Below, one piece after another: positions 45,953 through 55,152 of a DNA stretch of 64,000 nucleotides (the stretch's first letter is position 1; each line of letters opens with the position of its first letter). A program made the position numbers and the translations under genes. Origin of the DNA: Mesorhizobium sp. ES1-1 (GTDB taxonomy: Bacteria > Pseudomonadota > Alphaproteobacteria > Rhizobiales > Rhizobiaceae); contig NZ_JAIUGX010000001.1 in the NCBI RefSeq assembly GCF_020164785.1, forward strand, positions 496,001-560,000, read 5' to 3'. Below the pieces are notes generated by a model. It was not told where the DNA came from, did not search any database, and saw nothing but the letters and a program-made list of their open reading frames with translations.

Positions 45953-47478
45953 GCGACCTTCTCCGCTGTCGCCTTTTGACGCTCGATCGAGCGGACGGCG
46001 AGATCCATGATCGCCTCCTCGCCGATAGCCTCGCCTTGAATCTCGCCCACGACGCGACCCTGAGCCATCACGAAGACCCTATCCGACAGACCCACGATTT
46101 CCGGCAGTTCGGAACTGATCATCAGAACGCCGACGCCCGAATCCGCCAGATGCCGCACGATGCGGTAGATCTCAACCTTGGCGCCGATGTCGACGCCGCG
46201 CGTCGGCTCGTCCAGGATGAGCAGCCGGTTGGCGATCCTGGACCAGCGACTGAACAGCACCTTCTGCTGGTTGCCGCCGGACAGATTGCCGACCTTCACA
46301 TCCGGCGAAGGTGTTGCGACCGAGAAATCCTTGATCTGGCGCTGCGCCAGCGCGCGCTCCCGCGCTCGATCGATGAGACCATGTTTCGTGACGGCCTGAA
46401 GGTCCGGGGCCATGATGTTGGCGGAAATCGGGAGGCCGAGAAAGAGGCCCTCATCCTTGCGGTTCTCCGTGAGAAGGCCGAGCCCACCGGCGATGGCGTC
46501 CTTTGGCACTCGCCTTGGGAAGGGCTTGCCGTCGAACTCGATCGTCCCGCCTTCGACGGCGCGTGCGCCGAAGATGGCCTCTGCCACTTCGGTCCGCCCG
46601 GAGCCTACCATGCCTGCCACGCCGACGATCTCCCCGGCCTTCACGCTCAGACTGACGTCACGCACGCGCGGACCAGCACGCAAATTGCGAACGCTCAATA
46701 TGTCGGGACCGTCCGCCGGAGCCGCCCGCCGCGCCGGATAGATCTGGCTGAGGCGGCGGCCGACCATCTTGGTGATCATCTCTTCGCGGCTGATCTCGCC
46801 CACAGGGCTTGTGCCGACGACCTGGCCGTCCTTGAGGATCGTCACCCTGTCGGCGATTTCGAAGATTTCCTCGAGCCGATGCGACACGTAGACGATGCCA
46901 ACGCCTTCCTTGCGCAGCCTGCGCATGTTCTCGAACAGAAGATCGACCTCATGGCCGGCAATTACAGCGGTCGGCTCGTCCAGGATGAGCAGCCTGACCT
47001 TGCCGACCAGAGCCTTTGCAATCTCGACCATCTGCTGGTCGGCAAGCGGCAATTCGTCGATCCTGGCATGGGTGGGAATTTTGACGCCGAGCTGGGCCAG
47101 GATTTCCGCGGCGCGGGCGTGTCGGGCCCGATTGGAGATCAGCCCCAACCGGCCGCGAGGCTGTGCGTCGACCAGAATGTTCTCCGCCACCGACAGTTCG
47201 GGGAAAAGAGCAAGTTCCTGGTGAATGACATGGATGCCGGCAGCTCGCGCCGCCTTTGGCGATTGCCAGGAGGCCCGCTGGCCCAGATAGGTGATGGCGC
47301 CCGAATTGGGCTTCACGGCCCCGCCCATGACGCGGATAAGGGTCGACTTGCCGGCGCCGTTCTCGCCGAGAAGGGCGTGGATTTCGCCCGGTTGCACGGC
47401 AAAATCGACCTTGTCCAGGGGTTTTACGCCGGGATATTCCTTCTCGATCTGGCTAAGCTCGATAATACGATTGGACAT
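45949..47478 (-). CDS. ABC transporter ATP-binding protein with two nucleotide-binding domains (RbsA type)
   Basis: 509 residues. First domain: GENGAGKSTLIRV (Walker A), LPLADQQMVEIAKAL and LLILDEPTAV. Second domain: GMVGSGRTEVAEAI (altered Walker A) and LSGGNQQKVLFSRW and LLILDEPTRGVDIGAKVEIY. Tandem ABC domains are typical of ribose/galactose importers, where the first site is the main ATPase. It follows the binding protein gene, with a hairpin between them. Confidence 0.95.
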   Translation of the reverse strand: MSNRIIELSQIEKEYPGVKPLDKVDFAVQPGEIHALLGENGAGKSTLIRVMGGAVKPNSGAITYLGQRASWQSPKAARAAGIHVIHQELALFPELSVAENILVDAQPRGRLGLISNRARHARAAEILAQLGVKIPTHARIDELPLADQQMVEIAKALVGKVRLLILDEPTAVIAGHEVDLLFENMRRLRKEGVGIVYVSHRLEEIFEIADRVTILKDGQVVGTSPVGEISREEMITKMVGRRLSQIYPARRAAPADGPDILSVRNLRAGPRVRDVSLSVKAGEIVGVAGMVGSGRTEVAEAIFGARAVEGGTIEFDGKPFPRRVPKDAIAGGLGLLTENRKDEGLFLGLPISANIMAPDLQAVTKHGLIDRARERALAQRQIKDFSVATPSPDVKVGNLSGGNQQKVLFSRWSRIANRLLILDEPTRGVDIGAKVEIYRIVRHLADSGVGVLMISSELPEIVGLSDRVFVMAQGRVVGEIQGEAIGEEAIMDLAVRSIERQKATAEKVA

Positions 47479-47508
47479 TATCCGACGCTCAAAACAATCG
47501 AATCACAC

Positions 47509-47539
47509 CCGGGTGGGCGTCCGTGGGACGCGCACCCGG
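47509..47539 (-). terminator. Hairpin between binding protein and ATPase genes
   Basis: CCGGGTGGGCGTCC-GTG-GGACGCGCACCCGG pairs over 14 positions with one mismatch. It is inside the operon and has no T-run, so it could protect the upstream transcript or attenuate, giving more binding protein than channel subunits. Confidence 0.55.
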
Positions 47540-47553
47540 TTGAGCTGGGAGGC

Positions 47554-48774
47554 TCACTTCGGATAGTCGGGATTGAACGTGCTGGGATTGTATCCAGCCG
47601 GCAGTCCGTTGCTCGGCGACAGGTCGCCGGGGTCACTCATGCTGACATGGTCGAGCAGGTGCCGGTCGCCCTTGACGGAGATCGTGTCCGCGCCGGGCGA
47701 TGTCACCACCTGGAAGCTCACCTCGACCTTGTCGGGAACCGCGATGCCCTTCAACACGTCGAGCGCCGTTTCGATGCCGGTTATGCCCATCGACGTCGGA
47801 TAGTCGATACCGACCATCTTGATGTTGTGTTGGCTGGCCAGTTGATACATCCGCGCAACGTCACCACCGGTTATCGGCGGAAACTCACCGTCCTTGTAGC
47901 CGGCGTCGATGAACGCCTCGATCGCGCCATAGCCCTGCAGGGCGCTGTCGGAGAGCACACCGTCGATGGCCTTGCCGTGCTTCTGGATCAGCGCCGCCAT
48001 CACCGATTTGCCGGTGGCCGGATTCCAGTCGCAATACTGCTTCTCCAGAACCTTGATGCCGGGGAATTTGGAAAACACTTCCTCGTTCGCCTTGATGCGG
48101 ATTTCGGCAACGCTGGATCCGGCAATGCCCGGGAGCATGACGATGTTGCCCTTCCCGCCCAGCGTCTCGCACAGCCACTGCGCCTCGAGACGCCCCAGCG
48201 CCCAATCGGATGCGGTGACGTAAGTGATGTAGTTGGCGGGAGTCTTCACCTTGCGGTCGACCATGACCACCGGAATGCCTTGTTCGGTTGCGCGGCCGAC
48301 GACGGAATCCAGCGCATCCTCGGTAGAGGCGGCAATAAGGAGGATATCGACGCCCTGGCTGATCAGATCCTGGATGTCGGCAATCTGCTTGGATGGATCG
48401 TCATTGGCGTCGGTGACGAGAAGGTGCGCGATCTCGTCACGATGCTGGCCTGCCGACCAGAGCACGCCATGCTGGAATGCGACGCGCCAGGCGTTGGAAA
48501 TCGACGCATTGGAAAAACCGATCGTATAAGGACCGTCCTTCTTCCACTTGGACGTGTCGACCATGCTATTGGCATTGGGGTTCCACATCCAGGTCCGTGG
48601 CGCGCCATAATAGCCAGGCTTGGTTTCAGCGGCGGCCGCGGTCGCCGCGGCGGCCGGTGTGGCCTGAGCAAGCTGGAGGCCCGGCACCGCCGCGATGGCG
48701 GCGGCGGCGGCCGGCACGCCCCTGATGAAACTCTTGCGTGATATCTTTTGGTCTAGGATGCTCTTTATTGACAT
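47554..48774 (-). CDS. Periplasmic sugar-binding protein of ABC transporter
   Basis: 406 residues from ATG 48774, preceded by AGGAGG. The N-terminal SRKSFIRGVPAAAAAIAAV resembles a Tat leader with an Arg-Lys pair; export by Sec is also possible. The type-1 periplasmic-binding fold begins YTIGFSNASISNAWRVAFQ and has LISQGVDILLIAASTEDAL and DGVLSDSALQGYGAIEAFID (in part). Ligand unknown; the residues near the hinge do not reveal the sugar. It heads the leftward operon. Confidence 0.9.
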   Translation of the reverse strand: MSIKSILDQKISRKSFIRGVPAAAAAIAAVPGLQLAQATPAAAATAAAAETKPGYYGAPRTWMWNPNANSMVDTSKWKKDGPYTIGFSNASISNAWRVAFQHGVLWSAGQHRDEIAHLLVTDANDDPSKQIADIQDLISQGVDILLIAASTEDALDSVVGRATEQGIPVVMVDRKVKTPANYITYVTASDWALGRLEAQWLCETLGGKGNIVMLPGIAGSSVAEIRIKANEEVFSKFPGIKVLEKQYCDWNPATGKSVMAALIQKHGKAIDGVLSDSALQGYGAIEAFIDAGYKDGEFPPITGGDVARMYQLASQHNIKMVGIDYPTSMGITGIETALDVLKGIAVPDKVEVSFQVVTSPGADTISVKGDRHLLDHVSMSDPGDLSPSNGLPAGYNPSTFNPDYPK

Positions 48775-49086
48775 TGGTTCCTCCTCCTGAACGCTCGACA
48801 GAGCGCCTAAAATTCTCCTCAGAAATTCTCTCGGCCGAGACAGTATAAACGAAGCATAGATGTTTATATCTCGGGCAAATCGCACCGCAATCTCCCTGAT
48901 ACCCTCCAGTTCAGGAAAATTCGACAAAAGCGATCTGACGTGAATTAGCGGTCGATTACCCACGAACGTCAATCTGCCCTCTCGTAATATCTGTTATTAC
49001 CCTTTCGCCATTGGGGGCGGCGAGGAAACCGACTTAACTAGCAACGGTGCCGGGCGCTTGAGGTGCGTTCCGTCGGAGGAGAGGCC
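48775..49086. promoter_or_regulatory. Divergent control region between sugar importer and etf genes
   Basis: 312 bases between the two clusters. It contains the palindrome GTAATA-TCTGT-TATTAC (48984-49000), which is a likely operator, and a GGAGGAGAGG ribosome binding site before etfB. No gene was seen. LysR at 38005 or a GntR-type regulator elsewhere could bind here. Confidence 0.5.
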
Positions 49087-49851
49087 GTGAATATTCTTGT
49101 TGTCTTGCGCATGATCCCGGATTCCGCGGGCGAGCTGCAACTCGCCGAGGACGGGCGCGCCATCGATCGGGAATGGCTGGATTTCCAGCTCAATGATTTC
49201 GACGACCATGCCCTTGAGGAAGCAATCCTGCTCAAGGAAGCCGGCGGCGCGAAGGTAATGGCGGTGGCTATCGGCGAAGGCGCCAAACGTGTGCTGCAGA
49301 TGGCTGCCGCGCGTGGCGCCGACGAGGTCGTGGCGCTTCAGTCCGAGGAGGACGCCATGATCTCGTCGCGCGAGATCGCAGCTTCCATCGCGGCGATGGC
49401 GCGGGCAAGGTCGGTCGATCTGGTCCTGTGCGGCGTACAATCGAGCGAGGACGTCTTCGGTCAGCTCGCGCCTTATGTCGGCGCGTTACTCGATTGTCCG
49501 CATGTGTCGGGGACCAACCGCATCGTTGCGAACGGCGCTATGCTACGGGTCACCCAGGAGCGCGGCGCGGGTGTCGCCGTGACCTATGAGTTGGCTACGC
49601 CGGCGGTGCTGGGCGTTCAGACCGCGTCGAAGGCGCCACGCTATGTCTCCGGCAGCAAGCTCCGCGAAGCATCCAAGACGCCGATCGGCCGCGCGACGCC
49701 TGAACCGTCGGGCTTCGAGCGTTCCGCCGAGATCATCACACTGCGGCTGCCAGTCCAAGGCGGCTCAGGCGAGATTCTGGGCGACAATGCCGACACCGTC
49801 GCGGACCGGCTGGTCGGCATCCTGGCGGCCAAAGGCCTGGCAAGGAACTAA
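49087..49851 (+). CDS. etfB: Electron transfer flavoprotein beta subunit
   Basis: 254 residues from GTG 49087. The AMP-binding subunit features are VNILVVLRMIPDSAGEL at the start, FQLNDFDDHALEEAILLK, LVLCGVQSSEDVFGQL, and AVLGVQTASKAPRY. EtfB binds AMP or FAD and pairs with EtfA. The sequence is of the small divergent group found with DgcB-like Fe-S proteins, not the mitochondrial type. It precedes etfA by three bases. Confidence 0.9.
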   Translation: MNILVVLRMIPDSAGELQLAEDGRAIDREWLDFQLNDFDDHALEEAILLKEAGGAKVMAVAIGEGAKRVLQMAAARGADEVVALQSEEDAMISSREIAASIAAMARARSVDLVLCGVQSSEDVFGQLAPYVGALLDCPHVSGTNRIVANGAMLRVTQERGAGVAVTYELATPAVLGVQTASKAPRYVSGSKLREASKTPIGRATPEPSGFERSAEIITLRLPVQGGSGEILGDNADTVADRLVGILAAKGLARN

Positions 49852-49854
49852 GTC

Positions 49855-50823
49855 ATGAAATTGATTGCTTGCACGGAAGGCCACTCGAGCAAGATCGAAG
49901 CCTTCTCCCTGGAAATGATCGCCGCGGCACGTTCGCTCGTCGAAGCCGGCGACGAGGTCGTCGCCTTTTTCGCCGGCGCCGAAGCGGACGCTGCATCTTC
50001 GTTGTTCGGAGCCGCCGATCGCCTGCTGGTGGCCCGCGCTTCAAAATCGGAGCTTATCCCCGCCGAAACCTATGCGCGGCTTCTTCGCGATGTCATCGAC
50101 GCCGAGGCCCCCGGCCTGGTGCTGGTCCCCTATTCGGCAAACGGGCTGGATGTGGCAGCCGACATCGCGGCAAGAACCGGCTGGCCGCTGATCTCCTATG
50201 TCAATGAAATCAAGCGGGACGGCGACGAGCTGACCGTCGTCGCGCAGATGTATGGCGGCAAGATTCTGGCTGACTGCGCGGTGCGGCTCCCGGCGATCCT
50301 GATGGTCAATCCCGGGGCCTTTGCCGAGGCAGCAGCCAGTCCGATCGATTCCGCCAAGGTAAGCATGATCGATGCCGAAGCCGTACTCGCAGGAGGCAAG
50401 GTCAAGATGGTGGACATCGACGTGCCGGACTATGCCGATGTCGATCTGACGAAGGCCGAGAGGATCGTTTGCGTGGGCCGCGGCATCGGGGACGAAGCCA
50501 GCATCGACCTTGCCCGCAATCTGGCGACTTTGCTCGGGGCGGAGATCGCCGGCAGCCGCCCCGTCGTGGACAATGGTTGGCTGCCCAAGCTGCGCCAGGT
50601 CGGAAAATCCGGCCAGAAGGTGAAGCCGAAACTCTATCTGGCACTGGGCGTGTCCGGTGCACCAGAACATCTCGAAGGCATGTCCCAGGCCGACCTCATC
50701 ATTGCCGTGAACACTGATCCAAAGGCGCCGATTTTCAACGTCGCGCATTACGGCGCGACCTGTGACCTGTTCGATCTCGTCGCCAATCTGGGTGACAGGC
50801 TGCGGGCCGGCTCCGGCCGCTGA
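49855..50823 (+). CDS. etfA: Electron transfer flavoprotein alpha subunit
   Basis: 322 residues. The C-terminal FAD-binding domain is clear: VCVGRGIGDEASIDLARNLA, then LGAEIAGSRPVVDNGWLPK, GKSGQKVKPKLYLALGVSGA and AVNTDPKAPIFNVAHYG. Electrons from a flavoprotein dehydrogenase would pass here. Ends one base before the Fe-S oxidoreductase gene. Confidence 0.93.
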   Translation: MKLIACTEGHSSKIEAFSLEMIAAARSLVEAGDEVVAFFAGAEADAASSLFGAADRLLVARASKSELIPAETYARLLRDVIDAEAPGLVLVPYSANGLDVAADIAARTGWPLISYVNEIKRDGDELTVVAQMYGGKILADCAVRLPAILMVNPGAFAEAAASPIDSAKVSMIDAEAVLAGGKVKMVDIDVPDYADVDLTKAERIVCVGRGIGDEASIDLARNLATLLGAEIAGSRPVVDNGWLPKLRQVGKSGQKVKPKLYLALGVSGAPEHLEGMSQADLIIAVNTDPKAPIFNVAHYGATCDLFDLVANLGDRLRAGSGR

Positions 50824-50824
50824 A

Positions 50825-52777
50825 ATGGCATCGACCCTGCCGCTCTGGATCCTGGTCGTGGCAGCGCTGGTGCTGACCAGCTGGCGGGCGCGACGCTACG
50901 CCGTTTCTCTTGCAAGGGCGCCCGCCGCGGCCCGTTTCGACCAGCCGATGCGGCGTCTCGAAGGCGTCATGGTTGCCATCGGCCTGCATCGCAAGATGCT
51001 GCGGAAGCCGCTTTCCGGCGTACTGCACGCCATCATCTTCGTCTCGTTCTTCGTGCTGTTCACCGCCACCATCGATGCCTTCGGCTCGCGACTGTTTCCG
51101 GGATTCTCGCTTGGCGTCATTGGCGGCGAGACCTGGATTGCCGCGTTGCAGGATATCTTTTCGGTCCTGATGCTGGTCGGCGTCGGACTTGCGCTCTACC
51201 AGCGATACGTGCTGCGGCCGGCCCGTTTCGAAGGCTCGAACGGCAAGGACGCGGCAATCATCTATGTTTTGATCGTCCTGATCGTCGTCTCGCTGTTGCT
51301 TGAAGCGGCCGCCCGAATAGAAGGTGGCGCCGATGGCTCCTGGCGTCCGGTTGCCTCGGCGGTGGCCGGACTGCTCGGTCGTGCAGGCATCTCAGCGCCC
51401 GCCGCTGAAGAGGTCTTCTACTGGATTCACGTCGGCGCCATTCTGGCATTCCTTGTCTATATCCCCGGGTCGAAGCACCGGCATATGTTCCTTGCCGCGC
51501 CCAACATCTACTTTCGCAATCTCGAACCGCGCGGCCTGGCGCCAGCCGTCCCTAAACAGCGCGAGGCTCCGGGCGTGGACAGCCTGGGCATGTTCGACTG
51601 GAAGCAGCAGCTCGACCTTCTGTCCTGCACCGAATGCGGCCGGTGTCAGGCGGTCTGCCCAGCCTATGCGGCAGGCCTGCCGCTCAGTCCGAAGACTCTG
51701 ATCACGGACATGCGTGACGCCCTTGCCGCGCCGACCGCTCTCCCCCTGGTCGGCGGCGTGATCGCCGACGAGACGCTCTGGGCCTGCACCACGTGCCGCG
51801 CCTGCATGGAAGCCTGTCCGGTCGAGATCGAGCATTTGCCCAAGATCATCGACATGCGGCGTCATCTGGTCGACGAAGGCCGTGTCAGCCCCGGTCTCCA
51901 GGACGCGCTCTCGAACTTGACCCGGCTTGGAAACTCCATGGGCAAGCCTTCCAAGATGAGGGCGCGCTGGACCAAGGAACTCGGTTTTCCGGTCAAGGAC
52001 GCGCGCGAGGAACCCGTCGATGTCTTGTGGTTCGTCGGTGATTACGCGTCCTATGATCCGCGCGTCCAGGAAATCACCCGCAAGGTGGCAGAACTGCTGA
52101 CCGCAGCGGGCGTCGACTTCGGCATCCTCTTCGACGCCGAACGAAACAGCGGCAATGACGTGCGGAGGGCGGGAGAAGAGGGTCTGTTCGAGACGCTCGC
52201 CCAATCAAACATCGACGAGATCAATGCCTGCCGCTTCAATCGGATCATGACCACGGATCCACATAGCCTGAATGCGCTGAAGAACGACTATCGGCATTTC
52301 GGCGCGGCCTTCGAAGTGCTGCACTATACGGCGCTGCTGGCGGAACTCATCGCGGACGGAAAACTTGACCTGCATGTCGCCGACGGCGCCAGGGTCACCT
52401 ATCACGATCCCTGTTATCTCGGGCGCTACAATGGCGGTTTCGATGCCCCGCGCGCACTGATCCGCTCTGCCGGATACACGCTGCATGACATGCCGCGCTG
52501 TCGCGAGAATTCCTTCTGCTGCGGCGCCGGTGGCGGCCGCATCTGGCAAGGCGATGACGGCGTGACCGAACGACCGAGCGAGAACCGCATCCGCGAAGCG
52601 TTGAGCCTGGGCGACGTGGCCTATTTCGTCGTCGCCTGCCCAAAGGACAAGGTCATGTACACGGCCGCGACCGATGCGCTCGGTGCTACCGGGAAATTGA
52701 AGGTCGTGGACATAGCGGAGCTTCTCGTGCCGCGCGCAAGCCAGGCGCTCGATATGCCTGCAGTGGAAACGACCTGA
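50825..52777 (+). CDS. Membrane Fe-S oxidoreductase (DgcB/HdrD-like)
   Basis: 650 residues from ATG 50825. The N-terminal third has membrane helices (about 5-20, 60-85, 115-135, 150-175, 210-235) of the nitrate-reductase-gamma type. Two [4Fe-4S] motifs follow: CTECGRCQAVCP (about 268) and CTTCRACMEACP (about 320). The C-terminal part has a cysteine-rich CCG domain with HDPCYLGRYN and CRENSFCCGAGGG (about 560). Proteins of this kind accept electrons from ETF and reduce quinone, as proposed for dimethylglycine catabolism. Confidence 0.88.
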   Translation: MASTLPLWILVVAALVLTSWRARRYAVSLARAPAAARFDQPMRRLEGVMVAIGLHRKMLRKPLSGVLHAIIFVSFFVLFTATIDAFGSRLFPGFSLGVIGGETWIAALQDIFSVLMLVGVGLALYQRYVLRPARFEGSNGKDAAIIYVLIVLIVVSLLLEAAARIEGGADGSWRPVASAVAGLLGRAGISAPAAEEVFYWIHVGAILAFLVYIPGSKHRHMFLAAPNIYFRNLEPRGLAPAVPKQREAPGVDSLGMFDWKQQLDLLSCTECGRCQAVCPAYAAGLPLSPKTLITDMRDALAAPTALPLVGGVIADETLWACTTCRACMEACPVEIEHLPKIIDMRRHLVDEGRVSPGLQDALSNLTRLGNSMGKPSKMRARWTKELGFPVKDAREEPVDVLWFVGDYASYDPRVQEITRKVAELLTAAGVDFGILFDAERNSGNDVRRAGEEGLFETLAQSNIDEINACRFNRIMTTDPHSLNALKNDYRHFGAAFEVLHYTALLAELIADGKLDLHVADGARVTYHDPCYLGRYNGGFDAPRALIRSAGYTLHDMPRCRENSFCCGAGGGRIWQGDDGVTERPSENRIREALSLGDVAYFVVACPKDKVMYTAATDALGATGKLKVVDIAELLVPRASQALDMPAVETT

Positions 52778-52844
52778 CGAAAGTCGATCCAGAGGATCGA
52801 GACCAGCACCAGGGCTATAGCCCCCGAAGGAGGAGTGAACGATC

Positions 52845-53768
52845 ATGTCGACCTTGAAAATCGGCTTTGTTGGCATCGGAAAAATGGGCACGCCGATGGC
52901 GACCCGTCTGATCAATGCCGGCTACGAGGTGACCGTCTACGACCTCGACAGCAAGGCCGTTGCGGAGTTGACGAATGCAGGCGCGAAAGCCGCCGCCGGT
53001 GCGCGTGATGTGGCCGACAATGCGGAGATCGTCTTTGCCAGCCTGCCCAGCCCGCAGATCCTGGAAAAGGTGGTGCTCGGGGACGGCGGCATCGCCGAGG
53101 GCAAGGCGGTCCGCATTTTCATCGACATCTCGACGACCGGTCCGCGGACAGCAGCCAAGGTTGCAGAGGGCCTTTCTGCCAAGAACATCGCCATGATCGA
53201 CGCCCCCGTCAGCGGCGGATTGAAGGGAGCGCGCAACGGCACGCTGGCCGTGATGGTATCGGGGCCGAAGGCCGCCTTCGAGACGGCGAGGCCGGTGATC
53301 GAGAATTTCGGCCGGATATTCTTCATGGGAGAGGTTCAGGGCTCCGCTCAGACCATGAAGCTTGCCAACAATCTGATGGCGGCGGCAGCGCTGGCAATCT
53401 CCTCCGAAGCCGTCGTCATGGGCGTCAAGGCCGGCCTCGACCCCAAGCTGATGATCGACGTCATCAATGCCTCCAGTGGCCGCAACAGCGCCACCGAAGA
53501 CAAGTTCCCGAAATCCGTCCTGCCGCGCACCTTCGATTTCGGTTTCGCCACCGGCCTGTCGTTCAAGGATGTCCGATTGTGCGTCGATGAGGCGGAGGCA
53601 ATGGGCGTGCCGATGGTGGTGGGAAGCGCTGTTCGTCAGATGCTCAGCGTCACGAACCAGCTCTACGGGCCTGATTCCGATTTTACCTGCATGGTCAAAA
53701 CGGTCGAGACATGGGCCCATGTCGAGGTCGGCTCGGCCCAGGCCACGGACGTCGCCAAAGGGAGCTGA
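52845..53768 (+). CDS. 3-hydroxyisobutyrate-dehydrogenase-like NAD(P) oxidoreductase
   Basis: 307 residues. The Rossmann motif is IGFVGIGKMGTPMATRLINA, then DAPVSGGLKGARNGTLAVM and KLANNLMAAAALAISSEAV with the catalytic Lys, and the substrate loop DFGFATGLSFKDVRL. Enzymes of this family reduce or oxidise beta-hydroxy acids such as tartronate semialdehyde. The next gene begins two bases later. Probably processes an aldehyde/hydroxy acid in the same pathway. Confidence 0.9.
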   Translation: MSTLKIGFVGIGKMGTPMATRLINAGYEVTVYDLDSKAVAELTNAGAKAAAGARDVADNAEIVFASLPSPQILEKVVLGDGGIAEGKAVRIFIDISTTGPRTAAKVAEGLSAKNIAMIDAPVSGGLKGARNGTLAVMVSGPKAAFETARPVIENFGRIFFMGEVQGSAQTMKLANNLMAAAALAISSEAVVMGVKAGLDPKLMIDVINASSGRNSATEDKFPKSVLPRTFDFGFATGLSFKDVRLCVDEAEAMGVPMVVGSAVRQMLSVTNQLYGPDSDFTCMVKTVETWAHVEVGSAQATDVAKGS

Positions 53769-53770
53769 TC

Positions 53771-54565
53771 ATGGCTGACCAGGCCCGCTATGAGATCCAT
53801 GCCGTTCGCTACGGTCATTTCGAGCGCCGCTCGGGCGAGAATTTCCTGGGCGGCGACACGCATGACGTTGCCATGCCGCTGGACTACTTCGTCTGGGCGA
53901 TCGTCGGGGAAAAGCGGACATTCATCGTCGACACCGGTTTCGACAAGCCGACCGGCGACAAACGCGGACGCAATATCGTCAGGCCCGTCGATGAAGGCCT
54001 AGCGGCAATCGGCATCAATCATGTGGACGTCAGCGACGTCATCATCTCCCACATGCATTACGATCATTGCGGCAACCATCATCTGTTCCCCAACGCGAGC
54101 TTCCACCTGCAGGACGCCGAAATGGAATTCGCGACCGGCCGCTGCATGTGTCACCATGCAATGCGGCACCCGTTCGAGGCAGAAGACGTCACCACCATGG
54201 TGCGGCGAGTCTATTCGGGGAAGGTCTGCTTTCATGATGCGGACTCGCAGATTGCGCCGGGCATAAGCCTGCACAAGGTTGGCGGCCACTCGCGCGGGCT
54301 TCAGGTGGTGCGGGTTGAAACCGAAAATGGCGCGGTGGTGATCGCATCGGACGCAGCCCATTTCTACGCCAACATGGAGCGCGAAAAGCCCTTTCCCGTG
54401 TTTGACCGGCTGAGCGATGTCATTTTCGGGGTCGAGCGGATGAGACAACTTGCCAGTTCCCCAGCTCACATCGTCCCTGGACACGATCCGCTGGTGCTCA
54501 AGCGCTTCGCGCGCAGCCGGCAGGACGTCGAAGACATCGTTACGCTGAGCCGCCCCGCATCGTAG
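53771..54565 (+). CDS. Metallo-beta-lactamase-fold hydrolase (lactonase-like)
   Basis: 264 residues from ATG 53771. The zinc-binding motif SHMHYDHCGNHHLF has HxHxDH, with GHSRGLQVV, ASDAAHFY and VPGHDP as later metal ligands. The sequence is of the AiiB/AttM lactonase group that opens gamma-butyrolactone or acyl-homoserine lactones. In this cluster it more probably acts on a pathway lactone. It is coupled to the dehydrogenase gene. Confidence 0.8.
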   Translation: MADQARYEIHAVRYGHFERRSGENFLGGDTHDVAMPLDYFVWAIVGEKRTFIVDTGFDKPTGDKRGRNIVRPVDEGLAAIGINHVDVSDVIISHMHYDHCGNHHLFPNASFHLQDAEMEFATGRCMCHHAMRHPFEAEDVTTMVRRVYSGKVCFHDADSQIAPGISLHKVGGHSRGLQVVRVETENGAVVIASDAAHFYANMEREKPFPVFDRLSDVIFGVERMRQLASSPAHIVPGHDPLVLKRFARSRQDVEDIVTLSRPAS

Positions 54566-54787
54566 TTGAGCCGCGGGCGATCGGCGCCGCCCCCCTGCCC
54601 ATATGCCATGGAAGGTCGGCGCGGGCTTGACTACTCTCCGCCAGCCGCAACGCATTCGGATCTCCTGCCGCAGCAGTCTCAACCCCAGGCGCTACCCCGT
54701 TATATCATTTGAAATTGAGGGATATTCCTTAGTCTGGAACGATCCCGCCTCGTTCACATTCCGATCATCGGAACCGAGGAGGCTATC

Positions 54788-54949
54788 GTGAAGCGGCGCA
54801 CTGTAGACAAGGGAAAGATTGAGCGCGCGGACCGTGAATCCAGTATCGTGCTGAATGCCGAACGGCAGCAACGCGAAACAAAGACAGCCCGGCTCAGGGA
54901 GTTGCGCTTGCAACGTGAGCAAGTGCCCTCGAAAGAAAGCAACCCATGA
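54788..54949 (+). CDS. Small charged protein (first of a two-gene unit)
   Basis: 53 residues from GTG 54788, with GGAGG eight bases before. It is helical and highly charged (VKRRTVDKGKIERADRESS...), with many Arg, Lys and Glu and no membrane segment. It overlaps the next gene by ATGA. Below usual size limits. No family known. Confidence 0.5.
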   Translation: MKRRTVDKGKIERADRESSIVLNAERQQRETKTARLRELRLQREQVPSKESNP

Positions 54950-55152
54950 TCCACCGTAAAGCGAGGGAGGCCGGGATCGTCAAACCGACGGAGATAGGAC
55001 TGCTCTTCCGAGTGTTCGACAGAACGCAGGGTTTCAATGAGACCCCGACCGAGCAGGAAGCCCGTGCTTCACGCATCATCGCAAACTACACTGCCGGCAT
55101 CATGGATGAGCAAGAGCTGATCGCATTGTCTCGGCAAGCCGTGAGGCGATGA
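54946..55152 (+). CDS. Small conserved-looking protein (second of a two-gene unit)
   Basis: 68 residues (MIHRKAREAGIVKPTEIGLL...), coupled to the preceding gene by a four-base overlap. A segment NETPTEQEARASRIIANYTA suggests a short helical bundle. No domain recognised. Confidence 0.55.
   Translation: MIHRKAREAGIVKPTEIGLLFRVFDRTQGFNETPTEQEARASRIIANYTAGIMDEQELIALSRQAVRR

Noticed and set aside
45976..48741. A 921-codon rightward open frame across the ABC transporter genes
   Set aside because: It is antisense to three clear transporter genes and is open only because of high GC; the composition is rich in His, Asp and Arg and no domain is seen.
53771..54565. Assignment as a quorum-quenching acyl-homoserine lactonase
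   Set aside because: The fold and HxHxDH motif support lactonase-like hydrolase only; the setting in a catabolic operon argues for a pathway substrate.
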